Part shown: positions 17,554 to 26,659 of the stretch, piece after piece
Position numbering within the stretch: the stretch's first letter is position 1
Layout: each line of letters starts with the position of its first letter
Assembly (NCBI RefSeq): GCF_003667315.2
Contig: NZ_RCTZ02000008.1
Span: 62,001-126,000 of the forward strand
Source: Tropicibacter alexandrii
GTDB lineage: Bacteria > Pseudomonadota > Alphaproteobacteria > Rhodobacterales > Rhodobacteraceae
DNA: 64,000 nucleotides
Direction: 5' to 3'
Position numbers and translations under genes: made by a program
The notes under the pieces: generated by a model
What the model saw: the letters and a program-made list of their open reading frames with translations, nothing else
Databases searched by the model: none
What the model was told of the DNA's origin: nothing

Positions 17554-18396
17554 ATGGCACTCAAGTCGTATAAACCGACGACGCCTGGCCAGCGCGGGCT
17601 GGTTCTGATCGACCGTTCGGAGCTGTACAAGGGACGCCCCGTCAAGGCCCTCACCGAGGGTCTGACGAAGAAGGGTGGCCGGAACAACACCGGACGGATC
17701 ACCGCACGCCGCCGCGGCGGTGGCGCAAAGCGTCTGTATCGCATCGTCGATTTCAAGCGGAATAAGTTCGACATCTCGGGCACCGTCGCCCGGATCGAAT
17801 ATGACCCGAACCGCACCGCCTTCATCGCCCTCATCCAGTATGACGACGGCGAGCAGGCCTACATCCTCGCCCCGCAGCGTCTTGCCATCGGTGACAAGGT
17901 CGTGTCCTCGCAAAAGGCCGACATCAAGCCGGGCAACACCATGCCGTTCTCCGGCATGCCGATCGGGACGATCGTCCACAACATCGAGCTGAAGCCCGGC
18001 AAGGGTGGCCAGATCGCACGCGCCGCGGGCACCTACGCCCAGTTCGTCGGCCGTGACGGTGGTTACGCCCAGATCCGCCTGTCCTCGGGCGAACTGCGCC
18101 TCGTGCGTCAGGAATGCCTGGCGACGGTTGGCGCGGTGTCGAACCCCGACAACTCGAACCAGAACCTCGGCAAAGCCGGTCGCGTGCGCCATATGGGCAA
18201 GCGTCCCTCCGTCCGCGGTGTCGTCATGAACCCGATCGACCACCCGCACGGCGGTGGTGAAGGCCGCACCTCTGGTGGCCGTCACCCGGTGACTCCGTGG
18301 GGCAAGCCGACCAAGGGCAAGAAGACCCGCAACACCAACAAGGCGTCGCAGAAGCTGATCATCCGCTCGCGTCACGCCAAGAAGAAGGGGCGGTAA
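17554..18396 (+). CDS. rplB: 50S ribosomal protein L2
   Basis: A 280-residue L2 ([21 protein letters not shown]), the universally conserved peptidyl-transferase-region protein. It carries the invariant [14 protein letters not shown]-type motif as [27 protein letters not shown] near residue 225. It restarts the S10 operon after the inserted region and is followed by rpsS after 3 bases. Confidence 0.98.
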   Translation: MALKSYKPTTPGQRGLVLIDRSELYKGRPVKALTEGLTKKGGRNNTGRITARRRGGGAKRLYRIVDFKRNKFDISGTVARIEYDPNRTAFIALIQYDDGEQAYILAPQRLAIGDKVVSSQKADIKPGNTMPFSGMPIGTIVHNIELKPGKGGQIARAAGTYAQFVGRDGGYAQIRLSSGELRLVRQECLATVGAVSNPDNSNQNLGKAGRVRHMGKRPSVRGVVMNPIDHPHGGGEGRTSGGRHPVTPWGKPTKGKKTRNTNKASQKLIIRSRHAKKKGR

Positions 18397-18399
18397 TCC

Positions 18400-18678
18400 A
18401 TGTCGCGTTCCGTCTGGAAAGGTCCGTTCGTCGACTCTTATGTCCTGAAGAAGGCAGAGAAGTCGCGCGAGTCCGGCAAGAACGAAGTCATCAAGATCTG
18501 GTCGCGCCGCTCGACGATCCTGCCCCAGTTCGTGGGTCTGACGTTTGGCGTCTACAACGGTCACAAGCATGTGCCGGTGCAGATCAGCGAAGACATGATC
18601 GGTCAGAAGTTCGGTGAATATTCGCCGACCCGTACCTATTACGGGCACGCGGCCGACAAGAAAGCGAAGAGGAAGTAA
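18400..18678 (+). CDS. rpsS: 30S ribosomal protein S19
   Basis: A 92-residue S19 ([20 protein letters not shown]) of normal length, with the [24 protein letters not shown] core. It is in the 30S head next to S13. Spacing to its neighbours is 3 bases on each side. Confidence 0.98.
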   Translation: MSRSVWKGPFVDSYVLKKAEKSRESGKNEVIKIWSRRSTILPQFVGLTFGVYNGHKHVPVQISEDMIGQKFGEYSPTRTYYGHAADKKAKRK

Positions 18679-18681
18679 GCC

Positions 18682-19062
18682 ATGGCGAAGGAAAAGAATC
18701 CCCGCCGCGTGGCGGACAACGAGGCAATGGCCAAGCTGCGCATGCTGCGCACTTCGCCGCAAAAGCTGAACCTCGTCGCTGGTCTGATCCGCGGCAAGAA
18801 GGTTGAAAAGGCTCTCACGGACCTGACCTTCTCGAAGAAGCGCATCGCTGTCGACGTGAAGAAGTGCCTGCAGTCCGCAATTGCGAACGCCGAGAACAAC
18901 CACGGTCTGGACGTCGACGAACTGGTCGTCGCCGAGGCATATGTGGGCAAGAACCTTGTGATGAAGCGTGGCCGTCCGCGGGCACGTGGCCGCTTTGGTC
19001 GCATCAACAAGCCGTTCTCGGAAATCACCATTCTGGTGCGTCAAGTCGAGGAGCAAGCCTGA
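18682..19062 (+). CDS. rplV: 50S ribosomal protein L22
   Basis: A 126-residue L22 with the C-terminal beta-hairpin [21 protein letters not shown] that reaches into the exit tunnel. It ends in TGATG, sharing one base with the rpsC start. Confidence 0.98.
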   Translation: MAKEKNPRRVADNEAMAKLRMLRTSPQKLNLVAGLIRGKKVEKALTDLTFSKKRIAVDVKKCLQSAIANAENNHGLDVDELVVAEAYVGKNLVMKRGRPRARGRFGRINKPFSEITILVRQVEEQA

Positions 19063-19781
19063 TGGGTAACAAAACCAATCCGATCGGCATGCGCCTGCAG
19101 GTCAACCGCACCTGGGACAGCCGCTGGTACGCCGACACGAAGGATTACGGGGATCTCCTGCTGGAGGACCTGCGTATCCGTGATTTCATTCACACCGAGT
19201 GCAAGCAGGCCGGTATTGCCCGCGTGATCATCGAACGCCCCCACAAGAAGTGCCGTGTGACCATTCACACCGCGCGTCCGGGCGTGATCATCGGCAAGAA
19301 AGGCGCGGACATCGAAGTTCTTCGCAAGAAGATCGCGCGCATGACCGACTCTGAACTGCACCTGAACATCGTCGAAGTGCGCAAGCCGGAACTCGACGCA
19401 CAGCTGGTTGGCGAGTCGATCGCCCAGCAGCTGGAGCGCCGTGTGTCCTTCCGCCGCGCGATGAAGCGGGCCGTGCAGAACGCCATGCGCATGGGCGCCC
19501 TGGGTATCCGGGTGAACGTTGCAGGTCGTCTGGGCGGTGCGGAAATCGCACGGACCGAATGGTACCGCGAAGGCCGCGTGCCTCTGCACACCCTGCGTGC
19601 CGATATCGATTACGCGAATGTCGAGGCGACCACGCCCTACGGCATCATCGGGATCAAGGTCTGGATCTTCAAAGGGGAGATCATGGAGCATGACCCGCAA
19701 GCGCGTGACCGCAAGGCACAGGAACTTCAGGACGGCCCGGCCCCTCGTGGTGCTGGCGGTCGTCGCGATGACCGGAGGTAA
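19062..19781 (+). CDS. rpsC: 30S ribosomal protein S3
   Basis: A 239-residue S3 ([22 protein letters not shown]) with a KH domain containing [20 protein letters not shown] and the C-terminal domain [26 protein letters not shown]. It forms part of the mRNA entry channel and helicase. The frame stays open far upstream through rplV, but ATG 19062 is the family start and overlaps the rplV stop by one base. Confidence 0.98.
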   Translation: MGNKTNPIGMRLQVNRTWDSRWYADTKDYGDLLLEDLRIRDFIHTECKQAGIARVIIERPHKKCRVTIHTARPGVIIGKKGADIEVLRKKIARMTDSELHLNIVEVRKPELDAQLVGESIAQQLERRVSFRRAMKRAVQNAMRMGALGIRVNVAGRLGGAEIARTEWYREGRVPLHTLRADIDYANVEATTPYGIIGIKVWIFKGEIMEHDPQARDRKAQELQDGPAPRGAGGRRDDRR

Positions 19782-19786
19782 GCGAT

Positions 19787-20200
19787 ATGCTTCAGCCTAA
19801 GCGTACAAAATTCCGCAAGATGCACAAAGGCCGGATCAAGGGTGAAGCCAAGGGCGGCTCTGATCTGAACTTTGGCCATTACGGTCTGAAGGCCACCGAG
19901 CCGGAGCGTGTCACCGCGCGCCAGATCGAGGCCGCCCGTCGTGCCATGACGCGTCACATGAAGCGTCAGGGTCGCGTCTGGATCCGCATCTTCCCGGACA
20001 CCCCCGTGACCGCGAAGCCCATCGAAGTGCGTATGGGTAAGGGTAAAGGCTCTGTCGACCGTTGGGTCTGCAAGGTGAAGCCCGGCCGCGTGATGTTCGA
20101 GATCGACGGCGTGAACGAAGAAATCGCACGTGAGGCCCTGCGCCTTGCCGCGATGAAGCTGCCGATCAAGACTCGCGTCGTGGTTCGCGAAGACTGGTAA
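19787..20200 (+). CDS. rplP: 50S ribosomal protein L16
   Basis: A 137-residue L16 ([19 protein letters not shown]). The VRMGKGKG loop places Arg82 at the position of E. coli L16 Arg81, the residue hydroxylated by the 2OG oxygenase YcfD/RoxA. That is relevant because a 2OG-oxygenase-like gene follows rplP here. The usual next gene, rpmC, is displaced nearly 3 kb downstream. A palindrome and terminator follow the stop. Confidence 0.98.
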   Translation: MLQPKRTKFRKMHKGRIKGEAKGGSDLNFGHYGLKATEPERVTARQIEAARRAMTRHMKRQGRVWIRIFPDTPVTAKPIEVRMGKGKGSVDRWVCKVKPGRVMFEIDGVNEEIAREALRLAAMKLPIKTRVVVREDW

Positions 20201-20219
20201 GTCTTTGCACCGAGCAGAT

Positions 20220-20245
20220 GTAGGATGGGTGATCACCCATCCTAC
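20220..20245. repeat. 26-bp perfect palindrome, copy 1 (after rplP)
   Basis: GTAGGATGGGTGA is followed directly by its exact reverse complement. Identical copies are at 26493 and 35450, and a diverged one at 27439, all just after ribosomal or rpoA genes. It has no T run of its own, but a terminator follows 10 bases later. Confidence 0.9.
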
Positions 20246-20254
20246 CTTGGATTT

Positions 20255-20287
20255 GCCCCCGTCGCAGAGATGCGGCGGGGGTTTTGC
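20255..20287 (+). terminator. Rho-independent terminator after rplP
   Basis: GCCCCCGTCGC, a six-base loop and GCGGCGGGGG (one T-G wobble) run into GTTTTGCTTT. Confidence 0.85.
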
Positions 20288-20391
20288 TTTGGTGCGGACA
20301 CAAGGCCGCCTCGGACCTCGCCACGCCGGGTCCTCTTGCGTTGTGGCCGGAAACGCGCGACAGCGGGGGCAAACCCGATAGGAGTCCCGCC

Positions 20392-21012
20392 ATGGCCCAG
20401 ATCCGTTCCCTGTTCGCCACCCGCCTGTATCGCGCCGCCCTGTCCGAGCATGGCCCGGCCATCGACGCAGCCGAGCTTGAGGCGTCGTGCTATTCCATCG
20501 CCGAGGATGACGAGGCCGGGCAGGAATGGTGCGAGACCGAGGGCTATCCCGGCTACACCTCCTACGCCTCGCTGACCGACCTGCCGTGGCGCTTTCCGAT
20601 CTTTGCCGATCTGGTGAAATCGCTCGACGCGCATGTCGCCGCTTTCGTCAAGGATCTGGAACTGGACCTCGGTGACAAGCAGCTTGTCCTCGAAGACATC
20701 TGGATCAACATCCTGCCCGAGGGCGGCATGCATGGCCTGCACATCCACCCGCATTCGGTGATTTCCGGCACGACCTATGTGGCCATGCCCGAAGGCGCCT
20801 CGGCGCTGAAGCTCGAAGATCCGCGACTGGGCTACATGATGGCAGCCCCCGCGCGGCGCAAGGGCTGCCGCGAGGAGTTGAAGACCTTCGTCTATGAAAA
20901 GCCCGCCGTCGGTGACGTGCTGCTGTGGGAAAGCTGGTTGCGCCACGAGGTGCCGCTGAACATGGCCGAGGATGACCGGGTCAGCGTCAGCTTCAACTAC
21001 AAGTGGGAATGA
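20392..21012 (+). CDS. putative 2OG-Fe(II) oxygenase (TIGR02466/2OG-FeII_Oxy_5-like)
   Basis: A 206-residue protein resembling the TIGR02466 group of predicted 2-oxoglutarate, Fe(II)-dependent oxygenases. The presumed iron-site region is GGMHGLHIHPHSVISGTTYV (H114 to H121), the distal histidine is H185 in WLRHEVPLN, and the 2OG-binding arginine is R196 in DRVSVSFN. ATG 20392 follows TAGGAG. It lies just downstream of rplP, whose protein is a known 2OG-oxygenase substrate in E. coli, although this is not a JmjC-type protein like YcfD. The substrate is unknown. The 3' end overlaps a convergent small gene by 16 bases. Confidence 0.75.
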   Translation: MAQIRSLFATRLYRAALSEHGPAIDAAELEASCYSIAEDDEAGQEWCETEGYPGYTSYASLTDLPWRFPIFADLVKSLDAHVAAFVKDLELDLGDKQLVLEDIWINILPEGGMHGLHIHPHSVISGTTYVAMPEGASALKLEDPRLGYMMAAPARRKGCREELKTFVYEKPAVGDVLLWESWLRHEVPLNMAEDDRVSVSFNYKWE

Positions 21013-21212
21013 GCGCCACACGCACCGTCACAGGCCGACCGGGGCAGGGCCCAGCCCATCACGTCGGTGACATAGCTCTGACGCAGGGCGACCTCGTCGA
21101 CATTGTGGACGCGCAGGTAGCGGTAGAGGGCGCGCATGTAATCGGCGCGCGGACATTTGTCCTGCATCGCGCAGTCGATCCGCGGCGCAGTCTGGCTGCG
21201 GTCATGTGACAT
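20997..21212 (-). CDS. small Cys-containing hypothetical protein
   Basis: A 71-residue frame (MSHDRSQTAPRIDCAMQDKC ... LYRYLRVHNVDEVALRQSYV ... ACDGACGAHSHL). The central helical segment has good protein-like character and the codon use fits the genome. The start ATG at 21212 is preceded by an AAGGGGGA-type site. It overlaps the end of the convergent oxygenase gene by 16 bases. I do not recognise the family; it could be a real conserved small protein or, less likely, a chance frame. Confidence 0.5.
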   Translation of the reverse strand: MSHDRSQTAPRIDCAMQDKCPRADYMRALYRYLRVHNVDEVALRQSYVTDVMGWALPRSACDGACGAHSHL

Positions 21213-21318
21213 GGCGGTCCCCCTTCTGCTTGCGGCCCGGTGCGGTTTGCCATCCGGGCGTAAAGATTGCGTGACAGTATATAAGGCCCTGCGCCGAAAG
21301 TGACACCGCCCCTTGGGG

Positions 21319-21576
21319 TCAAAGTGGTTGGATCGGTGGCGACAGGCCGGTCGCGGCGCGTGCCGCCGGACAGCCATCCTGAACCTTGCGCCAAGTCAGG
21401 ACGTTCTGCGACATGGCGCAGCGGGCGAGAAAACTTTGCCCGCCGACCGTCAGACAGATGACCTGTCCCAGCGGCGTCTCCGTTCCGCCCTTGCCGATGC
21501 AGGCACAGTCGGCCTGTGCGGTTTGCGCAATGGCAGGAGAGGCGGTGAGCAGAAGGGCGATCAGAGCGCGTTTCAT
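21319..21576 (-). CDS. small exported Cys-rich protein, unknown function
   Basis: An 85-residue protein with a clear signal peptide (MKRALIALLLTASPAIAQTA, cleavage after AIA or AQA). A mature part with four cysteines follows (DCACIGKG ... ICLTVGGQSFLARCAMSQN ... DGC), pointing to a disulfide-bonded periplasmic protein. ATG 21576 is preferred over an upstream in-frame codon because it starts the signal peptide. No family was recognised. Confidence 0.65.
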   Translation of the reverse strand: MKRALIALLLTASPAIAQTAQADCACIGKGGTETPLGQVICLTVGGQSFLARCAMSQNVLTWRKVQDGCPAARAATGLSPPIQPL

Positions 21577-21620
21577 GCCATAGCATATCACAAAACCGCC
21601 GCTCCGGGAATGCTCAATTT

Positions 21621-22706
21621 CTAGTTGAGCAAGACAGGGGTGCTGGTGCCGGCAAAGGTAACGTCATCCCAAGTGATGTCCGCACCGCGCAGGTCGATCA
21701 CCACGTCGCGGGCGTCGAGCGTGTCGCTTTCGTAACGCAGCACCAGCTCGGTTACGCCCCCACTTTGGGCGATCCGTGCGGTGGTCAGCGCATAGGCCGG
21801 GTCGACCGGGTCGGCGTCGATCAGCAAGACATCCTCGCCCGGTGTGAAATCGGCGATCTCGACCGCGTCGAAGCGCCAAGTGCCCTCGCGCTCCTGCCAG
21901 GTCGGATCGGGTTGGAAGGCGGCGTCATCGACTGCTGCCCCTTCGCTTATGGTCAGCTCCCAAGTGTCGGCGCCCGCACCGCCGAACATGGCGCCGACCG
22001 TGACATCGGAGCCGCTGGTTATCGCACGCTCCGACAGGCGGATCGTATCGTCCCCGGCCCCCGCGTCGGCCGTCAGACCATAGAGCGCACCGTTGGTCTG
22101 TTGTCCATTGACGGTCAGCAGGTCATCGCCATCGCCGCCCAGGATTGTGCCATGGAAGTCTCTGCCAAGGTAGTCGATGGTGTCGCTGCCTGCGCCACCT
22201 TCGATCAAGGCGGGGTCCGAACCACTTGTGGCGATGGCGATCCGGTCATCTCCGTCACCGCCGCTGACGGTCGCATCTTCCAAGCGGAATGCCTCGATCA
22301 GGTCATCGCCTGCGCCACCGGCGATCTGGCCAAAGTCCAAGGCACCTTGCATCGCGATCGTGTCATTCCCGTCCTCCCCAAGAAGGGTGCCGCTTAACTG
22401 AACGCCGGCCAGGTTCAAATCGATCAGATCGTCACCTGCACCGGCGGCGATGGACACATAGTTGCCGCCGATGGCATCGTCCGCCAGGGTGTAAGTGTCA
22501 TTGCCGTCGGTCCCGCCGAGCGTCGTGTCATAGCCGACAAGGAAGGTTTGGCCTGTCTGCTCAACGACAAGAGTGTCCTCTTCGACCGGGTCGAGACTGT
22601 CATCCTCGCCGGGGTCCGCATCGTCCTCCTGCTCCGGCCCAGCGGTTTGGAATGCGGCGAAGCTAACGCCCAGCATCATCATGCTTAGAAGAAGAAAGCC
22701 ATTCAT
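21621..22706 (-). CDS. RTX-type calcium-binding protein with an N-terminal membrane anchor
   Basis: A 361-residue protein. A hydrophobic N-terminus (MNGFLLLSMMMLGVSFAAF) is followed by an acidic linker (about residues 25-50) and then degenerate RTX/hemolysin-type nonapeptide repeats such as GGTDGNDTY, GAGDDLIDL, GEDGNDTI, GGAGDDLI, GGDGDDRI, GGAGSDTI and GGDGDDLL. The C-terminal FTPGEDVLLIDADP ... LRYE region resembles terminal domains of roseobacter RTX-like proteins. It is probably an exported, calcium-stabilised beta-roll protein. No type I secretion genes are near. It sits antisense inside the ribosomal cluster, between rplP and rpmC. Confidence 0.85.
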   Translation of the reverse strand: MNGFLLLSMMMLGVSFAAFQTAGPEQEDDADPGEDDSLDPVEEDTLVVEQTGQTFLVGYDTTLGGTDGNDTYTLADDAIGGNYVSIAAGAGDDLIDLNLAGVQLSGTLLGEDGNDTIAMQGALDFGQIAGGAGDDLIEAFRLEDATVSGGDGDDRIAIATSGSDPALIEGGAGSDTIDYLGRDFHGTILGGDGDDLLTVNGQQTNGALYGLTADAGAGDDTIRLSERAITSGSDVTVGAMFGGAGADTWELTISEGAAVDDAAFQPDPTWQEREGTWRFDAVEIADFTPGEDVLLIDADPVDPAYALTTARIAQSGGVTELVLRYESDTLDARDVVIDLRGADITWDDVTFAGTSTPVLLN

Positions 22707-22865
22707 GCTGCGCGCCCCCTGTCAGCGTCAAAAACAACCGTGCAGCGACCTGCCTAAAGCACAACTTTGTCGCGTTTCTGGCATGTTGATGACCATTCTG
22801 CCGGGACGGTAAAGTGTTGAGATGAACAGGGTCTGAATCCCTGTGTTCCGAGGCGGATTTACCCC

Positions 22866-22894
22866 TTGCCAGACTCGGATGCGGGGCATATACG
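22866..22894 (+). promoter_or_regulatory. sigma70-type promoter for the rpmC-rplR segment
   Basis: TTGCCA and TATACG are spaced 17 bases, 138 bases upstream of rpmC in a 325-base gap that otherwise holds nothing recognised. It is almost identical to the promoter before rpsJ. It would restart transcription after the inserted genes. Confidence 0.65.
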
Positions 22895-23031
22895 GCCCCC
22901 TTATGCACGTCCGAACGGAATCAGTGCGCCTTTGGCGCGCCGGTCCCGTTTTTTGTCTGAAACTCACCAGGTGCACGGGTGACTTGGAACCAACCGTCCA
23001 AGGCTTGCTGGTGAAAAGAAAGGAAAAGGCG

Positions 23032-23238
23032 ATGAACGCCAAGGAACTGAATGACAAGACGCCGGACCAGCTCCGCGACGAGCTTGTCTCGCTGAAGAAA
23101 GAGGCCTTCAACCTCCGCTTCCAGCAGGCCACCGGCCAACTCGAAAACACCGCTCGCGTCCGCCAGGTGCGCCGCGACGTTGCGCGTGTGAAGACCGTTC
23201 TGAATGCAAAAGCCGCCGCAGCGGCGCAAGGGGAGTAA
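23032..23238 (+). CDS. rpmC: 50S ribosomal protein L29
   Basis: A 68-residue L29 ([26 protein letters not shown]), two long helices at the tunnel exit, with [29 protein letters not shown] 23032 follows AAGGAAAAGG; upstream in-frame codons are leader sequence. Confidence 0.97.
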   Translation: MNAKELNDKTPDQLRDELVSLKKEAFNLRFQQATGQLENTARVRQVRRDVARVKTVLNAKAAAAAQGE

Positions 23239-23244
23239 TCCAAC

Positions 23245-23475
23245 ATGCCCAAGCGTATCCTGCAAGGCACCGTGACCTCGACTTCGAACACCCAGACCGT
23301 GACGGTTCTGGTCGAGCGCCGCTTCAAGCATCCGGTTCTGCAAAAGACGGTGAAGCGCACCAAGAAATACCGCGCTCATGACGAGGCGGAGAAGTTCGCT
23401 GTCGGCGATATGGTCCGCATCATCGAATGCGCACCGAAGTCGAAGACGAAGCGCTGGGAAGTGATCGCAGAATAA
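23245..23475 (+). CDS. rpsQ: 30S ribosomal protein S17
   Basis: A 76-residue S17 ([21 protein letters not shown]), an OB-fold primary binder of 16S rRNA. It is 6 bases after rpmC. The 117-base gap to rplN is long for this operon and contains a GGGGG ... CCCCC hairpin just before the rplN ribosome binding site. Confidence 0.98.
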   Translation: MPKRILQGTVTSTSNTQTVTVLVERRFKHPVLQKTVKRTKKYRAHDEAEKFAVGDMVRIIECAPKSKTKRWEVIAE

Positions 23476-23548
23476 GCGGGTGCGCCTCGGGGGACTCCTC
23501 GGGGCCTTCGCTTTTTCCTGCGGTGATGAACAGCATCATCGAAACCCT

Positions 23549-23573
23549 GGGGGGCTGAACAAGAACAACCCCC
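23549..23573 (+). promoter_or_regulatory. hairpin before rplN
   Basis: GGGGGG and CCCCC flank a 14-15 base A-rich loop, ending 19 bases before the rplN ATG. It might affect translation of rplN or be incidental. It is not a terminator, since no T run follows. Confidence 0.25.
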
Positions 23574-23592
23574 AAAGGTCGGGAGAAACCAA

Positions 23593-23961
23593 ATGATCCA
23601 GATGCAGACCAATCTGGATGTTGCTGACAATTCCGGTGCCCGGAAAGTTCAGTGCATCAAGGTCCTCGGCGGTTCGCACCGTCGTTATGCATCCGTGGGC
23701 GACATCATCGTGGTGTCGGTCAAGGAAGCAATTCCGCGTGGTCGCGTGAAAAAGGGTGACGTCCGCAAGGCCGTCGTCGTGCGCACCGCAAAGGAAGTTC
23801 GCCGCGAAGATGGCACCGCGATCCGTTTCGATCGCAATGCCGCCGTGATCCTCAACAACAACAACGAGCCCGTCGGTACGCGTATCTTCGGCCCGGTTGT
23901 TCGCGAGCTGCGCGCCAAGAACTTCATGAAGATCATCTCGCTGGCTCCGGAGGTGCTCTGA
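23593..23961 (+). CDS. rplN: 50S ribosomal protein L14
   Basis: A 122-residue L14 ([22 protein letters not shown]) of exact family length, with the C-terminal [12 protein letters not shown]-type motif as [19 protein letters not shown]. It sits at the subunit interface. The stop overlaps the rplX start by one base (TGATG). Confidence 0.98.
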   Translation: MIQMQTNLDVADNSGARKVQCIKVLGGSHRRYASVGDIIVVSVKEAIPRGRVKKGDVRKAVVVRTAKEVRREDGTAIRFDRNAAVILNNNNEPVGTRIFGPVVRELRAKNFMKIISLAPEVL

Positions 23962-24266
23962 TGGCTGCGAAACTCAAGAAGGGTGACAAGGTCGTCGTGC
24001 TTGCCGGTAAGGACAAGGGCAAGACCGGTGCAATCGTCTCCGTCGATCCGAAGGCCGGCAAGGCCGTCGTCGACGGCGTGAACGTCGCCATCCGCCACAC
24101 CCGCCAGTCGCAAACGTCGCAAGGTGGCCGCCTGCCCAAGGCCCTGCCGATCGACCTTTCGAACCTGGCGATCGTCGATGCCAACGGCAAGGCAACCCGC
24201 GTCGGCTTCCGCATGGAAGACGGCAAGAAGGTCCGCTTTGCCAAGACCACCGGGGACGTGATCTGA
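23961..24266 (+). CDS. rplX: 50S ribosomal protein L24
   Basis: A 101-residue L24 with the KOW motif near residues 8-25 ([20 protein letters not shown]), an assembly initiator of the 50S. It overlaps both neighbours by one base. Confidence 0.98.
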   Translation: MAAKLKKGDKVVVLAGKDKGKTGAIVSVDPKAGKAVVDGVNVAIRHTRQSQTSQGGRLPKALPIDLSNLAIVDANGKATRVGFRMEDGKKVRFAKTTGDVI

Positions 24267-24844
24267 TGCTTGACGCTGCAACCTACACCCCGCGCCTGAA
24301 GGCCACTTTCCGCGACACCATCAAGGCCGCGATGAAAGAGGAATTCGGCTACACCAACGACATGCAGATCCCGCGCCTGGACAAGATCGTCCTGAACATC
24401 GGCTGCGGTGCAGAAGCTGTACGCGATTCGAAGAAGGCCAAGTCGGCCATCGAGGATCTGACCAAGATCGCCGGCCAGCAGGCCGTCGGCACGAAGGCCA
24501 AGAACAGCCACGCGCCGTTCCGCCTGCGTGAGGGCATGATCATCGGTGCGAAGGTGACCCTTCGTGATGTGCGCATGTATGAATTCCTGGACCGTCTCGT
24601 GACCGTCGCGATGCCCCGCATCCGCGACTTCCGTGGCGTGAAGCCGTCGTTCGACGGTCGTGGCAACTTTGCCACCGGTCTGAAGGAACACATCGTGTTC
24701 CCCGAGATCGAGTTCGACAAGGTCGACGAAGTCTGGGGCATGGACATCATCATCACCACCACTGCGAAAGCCTACGGTGAGCACACCGCAGACGCGCAGG
24801 CCAAGGCGCTGTTGAAGCATTTCAACATGCCGTTCAACGCGTAA
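24266..24844 (+). CDS. rplE: 50S ribosomal protein L5
   Basis: A 192-residue L5, a 5S rRNA binder in the central protuberance. The [17 protein letters not shown] segment and [23 protein letters not shown] are characteristic. Length is slightly above the bacterial average because of a longer C-terminus. Confidence 0.98.
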   Translation: MLDAATYTPRLKATFRDTIKAAMKEEFGYTNDMQIPRLDKIVLNIGCGAEAVRDSKKAKSAIEDLTKIAGQQAVGTKAKNSHAPFRLREGMIIGAKVTLRDVRMYEFLDRLVTVAMPRIRDFRGVKPSFDGRGNFATGLKEHIVFPEIEFDKVDEVWGMDIIITTTAKAYGEHTADAQAKALLKHFNMPFNA

Positions 24845-24856
24845 GGAGCTGTAGAC

Positions 24857-25162
24857 ATGGCCAAGAAATCCATGGTCGAACGCGAGAAGAAGCGTCAGCG
24901 CCTGGTGGAAAAGTATGCCGCCAAGCGTGCCGAGCTGAAAGAAATCGCAAACGACGAATCCAAGCCGATGGAAGAGCGCTTCAAGGCGCGTCTGAAACTG
25001 GCGAAACTGCCCCGCAACTCGGCGCCCAGCCGTTTGCACAACCGCTGCCAGCTGACTGGCCGTCCGCATGCCTACTATCGCAAGCTCAAGATCTCCCGGA
25101 TCATGCTGCGCGAGCTGGGCTCGAACGGCAAGCTGCCCGGCGTCGTGAAATCCAGCTGGTAA
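24857..25162 (+). CDS. rpsN: 30S ribosomal protein S14 (long, zinc-free form)
   Basis: A 101-residue S14 of the C-minus type: the CxxC pairs of the short form are missing ([15 protein letters not shown] has a single Cys), as in most proteobacteria. The start [20 protein letters not shown] follows AAGGAGC. Confidence 0.98.
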   Translation: MAKKSMVEREKKRQRLVEKYAAKRAELKEIANDESKPMEERFKARLKLAKLPRNSAPSRLHNRCQLTGRPHAYYRKLKISRIMLRELGSNGKLPGVVKSSW

Positions 25163-25175
25163 GGGAGGGTATAAG

Positions 25176-25568
25176 ATGAACGATCCTATCGGCGATATGC
25201 TCACCCGTATCCGCAACGCCCAGATGCGTGGCAAGTCGACCGTGTCGACCCCGGCATCCAAGCTGCGCGGCTGGGTTCTCGATGTGCTCGCAGACGAAGG
25301 CTATATCCGTGGTTACGAGAAGGGCACCGATACAAACGGTCACCCGACTCTGGAAATCTCGCTGAAGTACTACGAGGGCACCCCGGTGATCCGCGAAGTC
25401 AAGCGCGTCTCCAAGCCCGGCCGCCGCGTCTACATGGGCGTGAATGACATCCCGCAGGTCCGTCAGGGTCTGGGTGTGTCGATTGTCTCCACCTCCAAAG
25501 GTGTGATGTCGGACGCAAACGCTCGCAGCCAGAACATCGGCGGCGAAGTGATCTGCACCGTATTCTAA
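25176..25568 (+). CDS. rpsH: 30S ribosomal protein S8
   Basis: A 130-residue S8 ([23 protein letters not shown]) with the C-terminal RNA-binding [26 protein letters not shown]. In E. coli S8 is the translational repressor of the spc operon; a matching mRNA site was not identified here. Confidence 0.98.
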   Translation: MNDPIGDMLTRIRNAQMRGKSTVSTPASKLRGWVLDVLADEGYIRGYEKGTDTNGHPTLEISLKYYEGTPVIREVKRVSKPGRRVYMGVNDIPQVRQGLGVSIVSTSKGVMSDANARSQNIGGEVICTVF

Positions 25569-25580
25569 GGAGGCTTATCA

Positions 25581-26114
25581 ATGTCTCGTATTGGGAAAAA
25601 GCCGGTCGAACTGCCGTCGGGCGTGGAGGCGAAAGTCTCCGGTCAGACAATCGAAGTGAAGGGTCCGAAAGGCACCCAGAGCTTCACCGCGACCGATGAC
25701 GTCACCATCACCGTCGAAGACAGCACCGTGAAGGTGGAACCGCGTGGCAAGTCCAAGCGCGCCCGCCAGCAGTGGGGCATGTCCCGCACGATCGTGGCGA
25801 ACCTCGTCCATGGCGTCCAGAACACCTTCAAGAAGGAACTGGAAATCCAGGGTGTGGGTTATCGCGCCGCGCTGCAGGGCAACTCGCTCCGCCTGAACCT
25901 TGGTTACAGCCATGACGTGGATTTCGCGATCCCGCAGGGCATCACCATCACGGTTCCGAAGCCGACCGAAATCATCATCGAAGGTCACGACGCCCAGCAG
26001 GTTGGTCAGGTTGCTGCCAACATCCGCGACTGGCGCCGTCCCGAGCCCTACAAAGGCAAGGGTATTCGCTACAAGGGCGAATATATCTTCATGAAAGAAG
26101 GCAAGAAGAAGTAA
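25581..26114 (+). CDS. rplF: 50S ribosomal protein L6
   Basis: A 177-residue L6 ([20 protein letters not shown]) with two duplicated alpha/beta domains and the C-terminal [20 protein letters not shown] signature. It binds 23S rRNA near the factor-binding site. Confidence 0.98.
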   Translation: MSRIGKKPVELPSGVEAKVSGQTIEVKGPKGTQSFTATDDVTITVEDSTVKVEPRGKSKRARQQWGMSRTIVANLVHGVQNTFKKELEIQGVGYRAALQGNSLRLNLGYSHDVDFAIPQGITITVPKPTEIIIEGHDAQQVGQVAANIRDWRRPEPYKGKGIRYKGEYIFMKEGKKK

Positions 26115-26126
26115 GGACGCAAGGCT

Positions 26127-26486
26127 ATGGCAAACAGCAAACGTGCTCTGTTCCAGAAGCGCCGCATGCGCGTCCGGAGCAAACTCCGCAAGGTCAACGC
26201 AGGTCGCGTTCGCCTTTCGGTTCACCGTTCGAACAAGAACATCTCTGTTCAGCTCATCGACGATGTGGCCGGCCGCACCTTGGCCGCCGCTTCGACGCTG
26301 GAGAAGGATCTGGGTGTTGTCGGCAAGAACAACATCGAAGCCGCAAGCAAGGTGGGCGCTGCAATCGCAGAGCGCGCCAAGGCGGCCGGTGTGTCCGAGG
26401 CGTATTTCGATCGCGGTGGCTTCCTCTTCCACGGCAAGGTGAAGGCTCTGGCCGACGCCGCGCGTGAAGGCGGTCTGAAGATCTAA
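26127..26486 (+). CDS. rplR: 50S ribosomal protein L18
   Basis: A 119-residue L18 ([20 protein letters not shown]), a 5S rRNA-binding protein, ending [27 protein letters not shown]. Unusually it is followed by a palindrome and a terminator before rpsE, instead of the normal tight junction. Confidence 0.98.
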   Translation: MANSKRALFQKRRMRVRSKLRKVNAGRVRLSVHRSNKNISVQLIDDVAGRTLAAASTLEKDLGVVGKNNIEAASKVGAAIAERAKAAGVSEAYFDRGGFLFHGKVKALADAAREGGLKI

Positions 26487-26492
26487 GTCAGG

Positions 26493-26518
26493 GTAGGATG
26501 GGTGATCACCCATCCTAC
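26493..26518. repeat. 26-bp perfect palindrome, copy 2 (after rplR)
   Basis: Identical in all 26 positions to the copies at 20220 and 35450. It starts 6 bases after the rplR stop. Confidence 0.9.
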
Positions 26519-26526
26519 ATCAGGAC

Positions 26527-26550
26527 AGCGCCCTGTGATGGGGCGCTTTT
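26527..26550 (+). terminator. terminator between rplR and rpsE
   Basis: AGCGCCC, a seven-base loop and GGGCGCT run into TTT. It lies inside the spc operon, where cotranscription is normally uninterrupted; no inserted gene is present at this junction. Confidence 0.75.
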
Positions 26551-26659
26551 CGCAGAGTAGGCGGCAACGCCTCGATGATCCGGGGGGCCTCGTCACGACG
26601 GGTCTCACCAAGGATTGGACAAATGGGTGCTCTTGGGCACCGAGTATAAGGAATGCCAA

